Below are positions 1 to 9,563 of a stretch of 64,000 nucleotides of DNA, one piece after another. Source of the DNA: Desulfosporosinus sp049943955 (GTDB taxonomy: Bacteria > Bacillota > Desulfitobacteriia > Desulfitobacteriales > Desulfitobacteriaceae); the NCBI RefSeq assembly GCF_049943955.1, contig NZ_JBNFTW010000001.1:186001-250000 (forward strand), in the 5' to 3' direction. The stretch's first letter is position 1; each line of letters opens with the position of its first letter. The notes beneath the pieces were generated by a model. It was not told where the DNA came from. It was given only the letters and a program-made list of their open reading frames with translations, and did no database searches. The position numbers were made by a program, and so were the translations under genes.

Positions 1-1
1 G

Positions 2-1171
2 AAGCAAAGGGCCAGGATCGAACGTTTTGAAAAGCTTCAGGCTGAAAAACCTTCAGAAAACAACGATCGCTTGGAAATCACTGCCGGGGCTTCTCGCCTG
101 GGTAAAAAAGTCCTTGAATGTCAGGCGGTGGAAAAGGGGTTTCCAAGCCGGGGGACTGTCATTCAAGATTTTAATTATGTTTTGCTGCGCAATGACCGGA
201 TAGGGATTATTGGTCCGAATGGCAGCGGTAAATCAACACTTTTGAACATGTTGGCGGGTCGTATAAGCCCGGATCAAGGCGTTATCGATGTGGGTTCAAC
301 GGTCAAAATCGGGTACTTCGCTCAGGAAAATGCGGCTTTAAATCCGGAATGGCGTGTGATTGAGGAAATCAAAGCTGTGGCAGAAGTGATTCCCACCGGA
401 GATGGCGGTTTTTTGACGGCCTCGCAAATGTTGGAGAGGTTTTTGTTTCCGCCGTCATCCCAGTGGACTCCCATTCGTAAGCTTTCCGGGGGAGAAAAAC
501 GCAGACTTTATCTCTTAAAAGTTTTAATGGGAGCTCCGAATGTCCTTCTGTTGGACGAACCTACCAATGATCTGGATATTCAGACCCTGACGGTCCTGGA
601 GAATTATCTCGACGATTTTCCAGGTGCTGTCGTTGCTGTTTCCCATGACCGCTATTTTCTGGATCGGATGGCGGAGAAGATTTTCTCCTTTGAGGGAGAA
701 GGCTTGATTCGACAATATGTAGGCAACTATTCGGATTATCGAGAGCAGCTCTACGCTTCGGCCCAGGAAGAAGCTCAAGAGGTTCGGCAAGCGGCCTTGC
801 GAGCAGCGATTAAGCCGAACAAGACCAAGACTGGGAATAGTTCTGCGAAACTTTCCGGCACAAGTACAGGTAAAGATACAGGTGGCCAGGGGGACAGCCA
901 AATAGGTGAAGGGAGAAAAGAACGCCCTCTGAAGATGACCTATAAAGAGCAGCAGGAATTTGCTCAAATCGATGAGCGCATTGCTCAGGTTGAAGAGGAA
1001 TTGCAAATTAATCTGCAAAAGATGAATGAGGCGGGCAGTGATTTTGGAACACTAAATGAGTTAACGAAGGTTCAGCAAGAGTTGGAAGGCAAGCTTGATG
1101 AACTGATTGAGCGCTGGACCTATTTAAATGAGTTGGCCGAGAAAATTGCTCAGAGCAAAGTAAAGAACTGA
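2..1171 (+). CDS. ABC-F family ATPase, C-terminal part (5' end outside window)
   Basis: This is the second half of an ABC-F protein, a soluble twin-ATPase that acts on ribosomes (translation factor or antibiotic protection) and has no membrane partner. The reading frame is open to the window edge, so the TTG at 71 is not the true start; the residues before it (KQRARIERFEKLQ) look like the charged linker between the two nucleotide-binding domains. Visible are Walker A GPNGSGKST, signature KLSGGEKRR, Walker B VLLLDEPTND and the switch histidine in SHDRYF. A low-complexity Lys/Ser/Gly stretch and a C-terminal coiled coil (about the last 80 residues) follow, as in the Uup-like branch. The exact subfamily cannot be fixed without the N-terminal half. 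Confidence 0.93.
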   Translation, partial: KQRARIERFEKLQAEKPSENNDRLEITAGASRLGKKVLECQAVEKGFPSRGTVIQDFNYVLLRNDRIGIIGPNGSGKSTLLNMLAGRISPDQGVIDVGSTVKIGYFAQENAALNPEWRVIEEIKAVAEVIPTGDGGFLTASQMLERFLFPPSSQWTPIRKLSGGEKRRLYLLKVLMGAPNVLLLDEPTNDLDIQTLTVLENYLDDFPGAVVAVSHDRYFLDRMAEKIFSFEGEGLIRQYVGNYSDYREQLYASAQEEAQEVRQAALRAAIKPNKTKTGNSSAKLSGTSTGKDTGGQGDSQIGEGRKERPLKMTYKEQQEFAQIDERIAQVEEELQINLQKMNEAGSDFGTLNELTKVQQELEGKLDELIERWTYLNELAEKIAQSKVKN

Positions 1172-1234
1172 TGAATGGACAAAGAAAAATCAGATAGGGC
1201 AACGAGGAAAATCAGATCGATAGGAGATAAATCA

Positions 1235-1390
1235 ATGGATGATAAGACAATTGAACAGATGAAGAAAATTCTTGCCGCTAAAAAACTGAAGAGTTCGCAG
1301 CAGGGAGGCCCCGTTAAATCGACGCAAAAGATTGGTGAAACGCGAAAAGGCATTAAACGACGCAAAGTCGGAGGCATGTTTGATAAGTAA
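1235..1390 (+). CDS. small basic protein of 51 aa between two ABC-F genes
   Basis: No family recognised. The ATG at 1235 is chosen because AGGAG lies eight bases before it (1222-1226); an in-frame ATG at 1175 has no such site. The protein starts MDDKTIEQMKKILAAKKLK and is rich in Lys and Arg, especially the C-terminal KGIKRRKVGGMFDK, with no membrane segment. That composition would suit RNA or ribosome binding, but this is only an inference. It lies 63 bases after one ABC-F gene and 18 bases before the next, so the three are probably co-transcribed. Confidence 0.6.
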   Translation: MDDKTIEQMKKILAAKKLKSSQQGGPVKSTQKIGETRKGIKRRKVGGMFDK

Positions 1391-1408
1391 GGAGAGAAGT
1401 AAGGGTCA

Positions 1409-2965
1409 ATGAGTATCTTAAATGTAGAAAATGTGAGTCATGGTTTTGGCGGGCGCAAGATTCTGGAAGAGGTAAGCTTCCGCTTATTAAAAGGAGAACA
1501 CGTCGGCCTGGTAGGGGCTAATGGAGAAGGAAAAACCACCTTTTTGGATATTATCACTGGGAAGCTGATGCCTGATAAAGGAAAAGTTGAATGGTCAAAC
1601 CGGGTTACCGTCGGATATTTGGATCAACATTCGGTCTTAAGCAAAGGAAAGACGATTCGCGATGCCCTGAAAGAAGCTTTTCAAGGGATGTTTGATTTAG
1701 AAGCGGAGATCATGACCCTATATGACCGCATGGGCAGCGCTTCAGAAGAGGAAATGACTAAACTTCTGGACGATGTGGGGGAAATCCAAAGTATTTTGGA
1801 GCACAACGGGTTTTATATGCTGGATGCCAAAATCGAAGAAGTTGCCAATGGTTTAGGATTAGGTGAAATCGGTTTAGACAAAGATGTCACAGATTTAAGC
1901 GGAGGGCAGCGAACGAAGGTTTTATTGACGAAGCTTTTGCTTCAGAGCCCTACGATCTTGATCCTGGATGAGCCGACAAATTTCCTGGATGCTGAGCATA
2001 TTGAGTGGCTGAAGCGTTATTTGATTAATTATGAAAATGCCTTTATTCTGGTATCTCATGATGTTCCTTTCTTAAACGATGTGATTAATGTCATTTATCA
2101 TGTGGAAAACGCCAGTTTAACTCGCTATACCGGGAACTATGAACAATTTGTCCAGCTTGCCGAAACTCGCAAACAGCAGGAGCTTAAGGCCTATGACAAA
2201 CAACAGAAGGAAGTTGATCGCCTGGAGGATTTTATTGCCCGCAATAAAGCAAGAATTTCCACGACAGGCCGGGCTAAGAGCCGTCAGAAGCAGCTGGATA
2301 AGATGGAATTGATTGAGAAACCAAAGGAAAAGATTAAGCCGACCTTCAAGTTTCGTGAAGCCCGGGCACCGGGAAAAATGATTTTTGAGGCCAAAGATAT
2401 TGTTTTAGGTTATGATGAACCCTTGACCCGTCCCTTGAATTTGACGCTGGAGCGCGGGCAGAAGGTTGCGATTCGCGGGGTTAATGGACTGGGCAAATCG
2501 ACCCTGCTCAAGACCCTTTTGGGATTTATCGAGCCGATCTCTGGAGTTGTTGAACTTGGCGATTACCTGTATCCGGGTTATTTCGAGCAGGAATCGAGCC
2601 GCAAGAATGAGAAGACGGCCTTAGAAGAGGTTTGGGATGAATATCCCAGTATGGCTAATGCTGAAGTCCGCGGTGCTTTAGCTAAGTGCGGTTTAACCAG
2701 CGAGCATATTTCCAGCAAAATGATGGTTTTGAGCGGGGGAGAGAACGCTAAAGTACGGTTATGTAAGCTAATGCTTAAAGATGTAAATTGGCTGGTTCTC
2801 GACGAACCGACGAATCATCTGGATGTGGAAGCCAAAGCAGAACTGAAAAAGGCAATTATGAATTATCGCGGAACAGTGGTTCTTGTTTCCCACGAGCCTG
2901 ATTTTTATGAGGATTGGGTGACGGATGTGTGGAATTTAGAAGAGTGGACGACAAAGATCGTTTAA
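1409..2965 (+). CDS. ABC-F family ATPase (YbiT/EttA-like), 518 aa
   Basis: Complete twin-ATPase ABC-F protein. The first domain has Walker A GANGEGKTT (near residue 37), signature DLSGGQRTK, Walker B ILILDEPTNFLD and SHD; the second has GVNGLGKST (near residue 355), VLSGGENAK, WLVLDEPTNHLD and SHEPDF. The linker between them (about residues 255-325) is long, charged and helical, like the P-site interaction motif of this class, and contains TTGRAKSRQKQLDKM. There are no membrane segments. Such proteins bind the ribosomal E site and modulate translation or protect against antibiotics; which applies here cannot be told. The gene follows the small basic ORF closely, with GGAGAG upstream. Confidence 0.93.
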   Translation: MSILNVENVSHGFGGRKILEEVSFRLLKGEHVGLVGANGEGKTTFLDIITGKLMPDKGKVEWSNRVTVGYLDQHSVLSKGKTIRDALKEAFQGMFDLEAEIMTLYDRMGSASEEEMTKLLDDVGEIQSILEHNGFYMLDAKIEEVANGLGLGEIGLDKDVTDLSGGQRTKVLLTKLLLQSPTILILDEPTNFLDAEHIEWLKRYLINYENAFILVSHDVPFLNDVINVIYHVENASLTRYTGNYEQFVQLAETRKQQELKAYDKQQKEVDRLEDFIARNKARISTTGRAKSRQKQLDKMELIEKPKEKIKPTFKFREARAPGKMIFEAKDIVLGYDEPLTRPLNLTLERGQKVAIRGVNGLGKSTLLKTLLGFIEPISGVVELGDYLYPGYFEQESSRKNEKTALEEVWDEYPSMANAEVRGALAKCGLTSEHISSKMMVLSGGENAKVRLCKLMLKDVNWLVLDEPTNHLDVEAKAELKKAIMNYRGTVVLVSHEPDFYEDWVTDVWNLEEWTTKIV

Positions 2966-3182
2966 CAATTCCAGATAACAACAGCATTTTTAGATGTTTT
3001 TGCATTATATAACGCCTTATCCGCAAGATCAATCAGAAGGTCCAAAGAATTATTGTCACTCTCAGTCTCAATAATTCTTTGGTTCAAATCCTGAGTCGAC
3101 GCTATACCGGCACTTATTGTTATTTGGTGTGAGATAATCCCAAAATCGGTTGATTCAATGACTTTTCGAATTCGATCTCACC
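2962..3182 (-). pseudogene. C-terminal remnant of a GGDEF (diguanylate cyclase) domain
   Basis: On the minus strand this stretch reads RIRKVIESTDFG, then ITISAGIAS, then LADKALYNAKTSKNAVVIWN and a stop. That is the end of a GGDEF domain (the SxGIA strand and the ADxALYxAK helix). The GGDEF signature itself and everything before it are missing, and a stop lies just upstream in this frame. The frame differs from that of the HD-GYP gene that ends a few bases earlier. It is therefore a relic, either of a second c-di-GMP gene or of a lost domain of the neighbouring protein. Its stop overlaps the stop of the convergent ABC-F gene. Confidence 0.75.
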
Positions 3183-3184
3183 TT

Positions 3185-3949
3185 CTAAGAGATTTTTTTA
3201 TTACAAATCTCAATAAACGCTTGGACCAAGGCCGGATCAAATTGCTTTCCTGAGAATTTTCGCAGTTCCTCTAAAGCTTTTTCCATCGATGAAGAACTTC
3301 GATACGAGCGACTAGATGTTATAGCATCAACAGTATCGGCGATGCTGATAATTCGTGCGAGAAATGGGATTTCCTCGCCCCGCAATCCATCAGGATATCC
3401 TGTTCCATCGTAACGTTCATGATGAAATCGGATAACAGGCAAAATTTCTTGGGCAAACTTTAAGCGAGAACAAATTAATTCACCCTGGACCGGATGCGAT
3501 TCCATAATTTCCCATTCGTGTTTTGTTAAAGCTATGGGTTTATTTAAAATGGCGTCTGGAATCCCAATCTTTCCGATATCATGCAATATCGCTGCTCTCT
3601 GAATATTTATACAATCGGCCTCGCTCAAATTCAGATGCCTGGCTAATTCTAGTGCATATTTAGCGACACGCTCCGAGTGCCCACTGGTATATGTATCCTT
3701 TGATTCTAACGCTAAGGCTAGTGTGAAGATAACATTTTGGGATTCATCAAGGGCAGATAAAGATTCTTGAAGCTCAATTACGGTACATTCTAAATTTAAA
3801 TTAACTTTTTCCAGCTGGCCCTTTTGCTTTTCGATGGTTTGTTTATTAATAAAATCATTGATCTTGGCCTGATAAAAGATAACGGAGAGCAGCCAAGCAA
3901 GAAACGTTATAATGAAAATATTAATTATTGGCTTTTTAAAATGTCCAGA
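3185..3949 (-). pseudogene. HD-GYP domain (c-di-GMP phosphodiesterase), downstream part of a frameshifted gene
   Basis: Translating the minus strand through the frame upstream of the first ATG (3628) gives one more membrane segment (IINIFIITFLAWLLSVIFYQ), a coiled linker, then the start of an HD-GYP domain (SGHSERVAKYALELA). The rest follows: AILHDIGKIGIP holds the catalytic HD pair, then FHHERYDGTGYPDGLRGEEIP carries the HHExxxGxGYP signature, then ARIISIADTVDAITSSRSYR. All metal and catalytic residues of the family are present, so the domain itself looks intact. It hydrolyses c-di-GMP in known members. The piece has no start codon of its own with a ribosome binding site; it joins the membrane part (3925-4458) if one base is added to the A run complementary to 3933-3937. 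Confidence 0.85.
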
Positions 3950-4458
3950 TCAGTTTGAACAAGCTTTATGCCAATCAAAAAAGCTGCACTTGCACAAAAA
4001 TTGAGAAGAAAGTTACTTAATGGGCTCGAGTAATTGATAATAGCGAAAATTATAATGCCCATAATATAAACTGTCATTTCGCCATTAATCATTTGATCAG
4101 AAATTGAAGTTAATGAGCAATCCAATGTGACAAGGTAAGATAGAAGTAAAACATATGCCCTGCTCCATCTTAGATGATTGGGGTTTTGGGATCTCGATAA
4201 TAATAGGAAGGGCATCAATAAAAGGATCCCCGAAAATAAAAGTAAATGGCAATAAAATAAATACCGGTAGCCATGTTCCGCCATCCATAATCCATTTTTA
4301 TAATTATAATAGTCGGTTATCAATAATAAGAAAGATACGATGAGTAGGGCCAAAGCTAAGATACTTGATCGTCCAAAGTTGATGCTTGTAATTTCTGACA
4401 AGAAATGCTTTTTATCCTCTTCTTGAAGCTTTTCTTTTATTTTGATCAATTCATTCAC
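3925..4458 (-). pseudogene. membrane sensor N-terminus of the split HD-GYP protein
   Basis: A 177-residue piece with a short cytoplasmic start (MNELIKIKEKLQEEDKK) and five or six hydrophobic segments, no recognised ligand domain. The start is a GTG at 4456-4458 that overlaps the NRPS stop in a GTGA arrangement, so the two genes are translationally coupled. It ends at TAA (3925-3927), directly after a run of five A (minus strand, complement of 3933-3937). Reading one base back at this run continues into one further transmembrane helix and the HD-GYP domain. Either the gene is inactivated by a one-base deletion, or slippage at the A run yields the full-length protein, or the base is a sequencing error. 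Confidence 0.75.
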
Positions 4459-7400
4459 CCTACAGTCTTAGCGTATACATTGATAGTTTTGTCGGAAATA
4501 AATCCAACATCTTTCATATGTTTTATCATTTTTTCTATAAATCTTTGATCAATTTCTTCCCAGTTAAATCCCAGCTTGTTTAGGAATCGATTTGTAAACG
4601 ACGAATCAATTCTTAAATTATTGTCTTGATCCGTCATTAAGTTTGTAACAATTCCGATTAAAATGTCTTTTCCAATTTTCGTTTTAGATAAATCGATAAT
4701 AAAATTGTTATAGTCTGCTTCGGGAAGAACTTCTACCTTGCAGTTCAAGTTTTCTAAAAGCTTAAGAAAGTCTTTAATCGGAAGCATTTCGTTTTTTTGC
4801 ATGTGAAAGACTAGTCCATGATTAGGGTTATGGCAAACAACTTTCACAATACCACGGGCACATAAATCAACAGGTGTTATATTAATTGTCTGATTCAGAA
4901 AACCTTCCGGGATAACCCTGAGCGAAAGAATGGCCTTTAATTTTCGATAAAAGGCATTATCCTCAATGTTTACCTGAAATTTACCGTCACAATGGCGTCC
5001 GACTAAAATACCCACCCTGAAAATGTTGGCTTTCAGCCCCTTCTCCTCAGCTTCAAAAATTCGATGTTCGGCCATAAATTTACTGCGCACATACACATTT
5101 TTTTGGTAATCTTGACCGATATAAAAGTCATTTTCACTAAAAGTGAAATTTGTTAACCTTTTATCGGCCCAAGAGTTACCCGATATGCTTATTGTTGAGA
5201 TATGATTGAAACGTTTATCGAACTTTAAGCAAAAATCAATAACTTCTGAGGTTCCGTTAACATTCGCTTTCTCAAAATCTGTGTAATTTCCGTAATGCTT
5301 AGTAATGGCTGCACAATGAATAACCGTTTGAATTTTTCGTCCTAGTATTTGATAGTCCTTGTCACTTAGACCTAAATTCTTTGCCGTAATCTCTCCTGGG
5401 ATAACTTTAATTCGGTTTTGATATTCTTTAGGATGGGTATCAAAATAGTAATCAACTACCCCTTGAAGTCTTTTTTCTGGATCTTCGCCACGGACTAAGC
5501 AATAGATATCCTTGGACGTTTGATCTAAGAGTTCTTTTAATAAATGTACACCCAAGAATCCCGTTACACCGGTTAAGAGAATATTCCCTGGATCAATGCT
5601 GTCAATGGAAGGATTCATGGGAAATGAACGAGTCTGATGAATAATTTCTGAGGGCTCCTTTTTTTCTTGGCTATTAACAATCCGACTTGATAGTTCCCGA
5701 ATCGTTGGATATTCATAAAAATCTTGGGCATTTAGTTTCCAGTTATACTCTAATGCTCCTGACATAATCTCAAGAATCGTGAGCGAGTCTCCACCTAATG
5801 CAAAAAGGTTATCGTCGATTCCTACCTCTTCAATATCAAGTGCTTCGGCCCATAAATGAGCCATTATTATTTCCAGATTACTTCGAGGCGCACTATAACT
5901 TTTTAAAGGGTACAATTTATTGGGATCGGGTAAAGCTTTGCGGTCAATCTTTCCGTTTGGAGTAAAGGGAAATTGGGAAAGCCTTGTAAACGAGGTTGGT
6001 AACATATAATTTGGAAGGTACTTGAGTATAAAATCTTTTAAATTCTCCGGATCTGCCTCATCACCTGTGTAATAAGCATGAACTTGCTTTTTCCCCGTTG
6101 ATTCCGACCGAGTTATAACCACCGCTTCCTCGACATTGGGATGATTCACTAGACATTCTTCTATCTCACCGAGTTCAATCCGGAAGCCTCTAATTTTAAC
6201 TTGATTGTCGTTTCTGCCGTGATATTCGATTTCTCCATTATCAAGCCAACATCCATAGTCACCGGTCTTGTACATTCTCCCACCTGGAATAAAAGGATTA
6301 GGTAAAAATGACTTCTCTGTTAAATCAGATCGATTGAGATATCCTTGCGAGGCCCCGTCTCCAGAAATAAACAGCTCACCGATCATTCCCAACGGCATAG
6401 GGCAAAGATTTGAATCTAAAATATACACTTGAGTATTGGATATAGGTTTCCCAATTGTGATTCTATCAGAATCAAGCTTCTTAACAGTAGACCAGACGGT
6501 CGTCTCGGTTGGACCGTACAAATTATAGACTTCTGCCGAAGTTACTCTTCTTAGACTTGTCATTAAGGATGGCGGAAAGACTTCTCCACCAATTAATAGG
6601 TATTTTAGATGGGATAAACACGATTTCCCATTACTTTCACTTAAAAGAAGTTTCATCCGGGATGGGGTTGCCTGGAGAACATCCACTTTTTCCTGAGCCA
6701 TCCGCTCAAAAAGTATCCTTGGAATAATCTGCTCATCTTCAGTTGCAATTAAGACCTTCATGCCAAACATTAACGGTAAAATCGTTTCTAAAAAGAAAAT
6801 ATCAAAGGATACGGTAGTTAGGGAAACAATTGTTTTTCCCTGAAAGTCAAAGATTACACCCATCGCTTTAATAAAATTGCAAAGGGCCTGGTGATGAACC
6901 ATGACTCCTTTCGGCTTTCCTGTCGAGCCCGACGTATAGAGAACATAAGCCAAATCATTCATTTGAATTGGTAAGTTTAAATTAGAACCGTCTAAATGGT
7001 ATAAGTCTGTGTTATTAAGGGATATATCGAGTACGTTGTGCGTTAGCTTTACATCCGTAAGATTTGTCAAAATTAATTCTATATTGCTTTGGCTTATTAT
7101 GTAAGAAATTCTTTCTGCAGGATAATTCGGATCTATAGGGCAATAGGTGCATCCTGCTTTAAGAATTGCGAGTATTCCAATGACCATTTCAAATGTTCGG
7201 CTCGTATAGAGACCTATCAGTTGATTTTTCGTTCTGATTCTTCTTTGAATCACTCGAGCTAGTTGATTTGCCTTTTTATTCAGCTCTTGATAGCTTAATG
7301 ATTGATCCCGCCAAACGAGAGCACAATGGTTTGGCACCTCAGCGGTTTTTTCCTCAAACATTTGGGATAGGGGCTTCAGTTCATAAGTCAGATGGGTTTG

Positions 7401-8723
7401 ATTGAAACGCGATATTATTTTCTTTAACTCGTCATCCTCCATCAAACGTAATTCGAATAGCCTCTTCTCGGGACTCGTCAAGCTTTTTTCCATTAGAGCG
7501 CAGATATTTTTGTGAATCAGATCAATCTCTTCATCCGTAAAAACATCTATTGAATAATCATAATCTAAGATTGGAATGCCTGTATCCGCCCTGTCACTAA
7601 CCGATAGGGATAACGAGTTCGTTTGGGCACCACAATATTTCCATGTTCCTTCGTAAGGAATAACGGAGTCAAAGATTTCATTATGATAATTTAAGGTAAC
7701 ATCCATCAAATTTCCCGAATACTGGTGCTTTTCGCGAAAATCCTTTAAGATTAACCAGTAAGGAAAGCGCTGATTTTTTAAGTACTTTCGATATTGACTG
7801 GATACAGTGTTTACAAAGGACAAAAAATCGCTCTCGGCTTCGACCTCAATTCTCGTCGGTACATTATGCATAAACATGCCAACAGTATTTTTTTCCTTAA
7901 TACCCATTCGATTTAAAATTGGTGTACCAATAACAAGATCCTTTTTTGATGTTCGTTTGTAGAGATAAACAGCTAAAATGGCATAAAAAAAGTTAAAACG
8001 GGAGATCTTATTTTGCTCACAAAACTTTTGCAGTTTTGTACTTAAAGATTTTGAAAGGATGAAGGTCTTTCTTTTTGCATCTAATCTTTCTGAATTTCGC
8101 TCGGGTTTAAGGGATATGAATTCAGGGAACGTTGAATAAATGTCTTGCCAGAAGTTCTGATGCTGTTGAAAACGTTTAGAGCTTATATAGTTTTCATCAT
8201 CTATTATATGGTCAATAAATGATGGTTCATCTTGGGCTTCCTCAATTCCTAATGTAAGCCTCTTATATTCTTGGAGAACTTTACGAATAAAAAGCACAAT
8301 TCCCCAGGCATCAACTAAGATGTGATGAAAATTTAAAAAACAGATTGTTTTATTTTCAGGCATTTTAATAAGAGCAAAATAATAAAGCTTAGATCCGTTC
8401 AACGAAAAGGGTTTACGTGTGAATTCATCTTCCCAAGTCTTATATTCCTCTTCTCCACCGGGGAAGCTAAAATCCACTTGATCAAAAGTTTCATAGGAAA
8501 AGTCTATAAAATATTGTTCGGGAACCCCTGCATTATTTTTTATCCTTATACGAAGCGCATCATTCTTTTTAACGGCTAGGTTCAAAGCCAAATTCATTAA
8601 GTCTAGGTCAATAGTTTCTGAGATTTCGACGATTGCAGTCAAATTATTTTGGCTTGTCCCTGGGTATAATTGATCAGCAACCCAAATGGACCTTTGAGCA
8701 TTAGTTAACGTATACGTTTCCAT
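4455..8723 (-). CDS. single-module non-ribosomal peptide synthetase, C-A-T-R, predicted glycine
   Basis: 1422 residues from an ATG at 8721-8723 that has GGAGG seven bases upstream; an earlier in-frame ATG lacks a site. Order: condensation domain (about 1-420; HHILVDAW at 133-140, with the usual HHxxxDG glycine replaced by Ala), adenylation domain (about 440-950; YTSGSTGKPKG, NLYGPTETT, YKTGDYG, NGKIDRKAL), carrier domain (LGGDSL), then an NAD(P)-dependent thioester reductase (GVTGFLG, YVRSKFMAEH). Aligning with the GrsA pocket by eye gives the code DILQLGLVWK, which matches known glycine codes. Inference: it acylates glycine on its carrier and releases an aldehyde or alcohol. No thioesterase, second module or phosphopantetheinyl transferase is in the window. 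An ABC exporter lies upstream and the HD-GYP gene overlaps its stop. Confidence 0.93.
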   Translation of the reverse strand: METYTLTNAQRSIWVADQLYPGTSQNNLTAIVEISETIDLDLMNLALNLAVKKNDALRIRIKNNAGVPEQYFIDFSYETFDQVDFSFPGGEEEYKTWEDEFTRKPFSLNGSKLYYFALIKMPENKTICFLNFHHILVDAWGIVLFIRKVLQEYKRLTLGIEEAQDEPSFIDHIIDDENYISSKRFQQHQNFWQDIYSTFPEFISLKPERNSERLDAKRKTFILSKSLSTKLQKFCEQNKISRFNFFYAILAVYLYKRTSKKDLVIGTPILNRMGIKEKNTVGMFMHNVPTRIEVEAESDFLSFVNTVSSQYRKYLKNQRFPYWLILKDFREKHQYSGNLMDVTLNYHNEIFDSVIPYEGTWKYCGAQTNSLSLSVSDRADTGIPILDYDYSIDVFTDEEIDLIHKNICALMEKSLTSPEKRLFELRLMEDDELKKIISRFNQTHLTYELKPLSQMFEEKTAEVPNHCALVWRDQSLSYQELNKKANQLARVIQRRIRTKNQLIGLYTSRTFEMVIGILAILKAGCTYCPIDPNYPAERISYIISQSNIELILTNLTDVKLTHNVLDISLNNTDLYHLDGSNLNLPIQMNDLAYVLYTSGSTGKPKGVMVHHQALCNFIKAMGVIFDFQGKTIVSLTTVSFDIFFLETILPLMFGMKVLIATEDEQIIPRILFERMAQEKVDVLQATPSRMKLLLSESNGKSCLSHLKYLLIGGEVFPPSLMTSLRRVTSAEVYNLYGPTETTVWSTVKKLDSDRITIGKPISNTQVYILDSNLCPMPLGMIGELFISGDGASQGYLNRSDLTEKSFLPNPFIPGGRMYKTGDYGCWLDNGEIEYHGRNDNQVKIRGFRIELGEIEECLVNHPNVEEAVVITRSESTGKKQVHAYYTGDEADPENLKDFILKYLPNYMLPTSFTRLSQFPFTPNGKIDRKALPDPNKLYPLKSYSAPRSNLEIIMAHLWAEALDIEEVGIDDNLFALGGDSLTILEIMSGALEYNWKLNAQDFYEYPTIRELSSRIVNSQEKKEPSEIIHQTRSFPMNPSIDSIDPGNILLTGVTGFLGVHLLKELLDQTSKDIYCLVRGEDPEKRLQGVVDYYFDTHPKEYQNRIKVIPGEITAKNLGLSDKDYQILGRKIQTVIHCAAITKHYGNYTDFEKANVNGTSEVIDFCLKFDKRFNHISTISISGNSWADKRLTNFTFSENDFYIGQDYQKNVYVRSKFMAEHRIFEAEEKGLKANIFRVGILVGRHCDGKFQVNIEDNAFYRKLKAILSLRVIPEGFLNQTINITPVDLCARGIVKVVCHNPNHGLVFHMQKNEMLPIKDFLKLLENLNCKVEVLPEADYNNFIIDLSKTKIGKDILIGIVTNLMTDQDNNLRIDSSFTNRFLNKLGFNWEEIDQRFIEKMIKHMKDVGFISDKTINVYAKTVG

Positions 8724-8816
8724 CGAATTCCTCCAAAACCATTTTGATTTGAAGTTATTCGTCAAAATCTCCTTAAATCCTTTTTCTCCTCAGAGCTATG
8801 AAAATAAGAATTCGGT

Positions 8817-9563
8817 TTAAATTTCCCTCCTGTCAAATAAGTAATATCCGGCAGTGATGAAGATAATTCCATACGACAATAGGAGTAAAAGCAAGTTTAG
8901 TTCTCTTAAACTATTTGTTCCACTTGTAAGCCACAGTGAGGACCAATTCAAATAAGTGGTAAAAACGTTGTTATTTAACAAGGTATTGAATAGTGACAAG
9001 GCCCTTATGCCGATAAATATAACGATTGAGCTGATTAAAGCCGTACTTCCACTTCGGAAAAACTGGGCAATAAAGGATGCAAAAATAACTAATACGAGAG
9101 CCGGGATAACGTCTATCAAGTAACCTAAGGCAACACTCATAATACTTGGTATGGTGATATTCAAACAGAATGCAGAGAATATAGAAACAAGGAAAATCAT
9201 CAGGAAATTCAAAAGGACGTAAATACTGATTGCTACTAGTTTTGAGATATAAATCTTAAAACGGCTTATTGGCATCGTCAGGATTAATTTTAGAGTTCTA
9301 TCTGCTATTTCGCCGGGAAATAAATCTGAGGCCGCCATAAAAACAAATAAGGGCAGAAAACTATTCGTAAAGATGGCTAAAAGCATCATGGGATAGCTGA
9401 TTGAATTAATAGCAATAAATATGAGCTTGGCCTGGATGTTTGATATAAAGAGTGCTGTCACAAAGCTCAATATAGCCATGAGGAGCAGATAGACAAGGGC
9501 CTTTTTCTTTAAGAATAATTTTCTAACTTCATTTAGGACATTTGCTTTGAGGCTATCCATCAA
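8817..9563 (-). CDS. ABC-2 type permease, 248 aa
   Basis: Six hydrophobic segments and the ABC-2 layout: a cytoplasmic N-terminus (NEVRKLFLKKKALVYLLL), then a loop DLFPGEIADRTLKLILTMPISR, which is typical of permeases that pair with BcrA/NatA-type ATPases. The start overlaps the stop of the ATPase gene by four bases, and the NRPS start lies 94 bases downstream, all on the minus strand. Likely role: membrane half of an exporter, possibly for the NRPS product or for self-protection. That assignment rests only on neighbourhood. The RBS GGAGG lies just before the ATG. Confidence 0.9.
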   Translation of the reverse strand: MMDSLKANVLNEVRKLFLKKKALVYLLLMAILSFVTALFISNIQAKLIFIAINSISYPMMLLAIFTNSFLPLFVFMAASDLFPGEIADRTLKLILTMPISRFKIYISKLVAISIYVLLNFLMIFLVSIFSAFCLNITIPSIMSVALGYLIDVIPALVLVIFASFIAQFFRSGSTALISSIVIFIGIRALSLFNTLLNNNVFTTYLNWSSLWLTSGTNSLRELNLLLLLLSYGIIFITAGYYLFDRREI

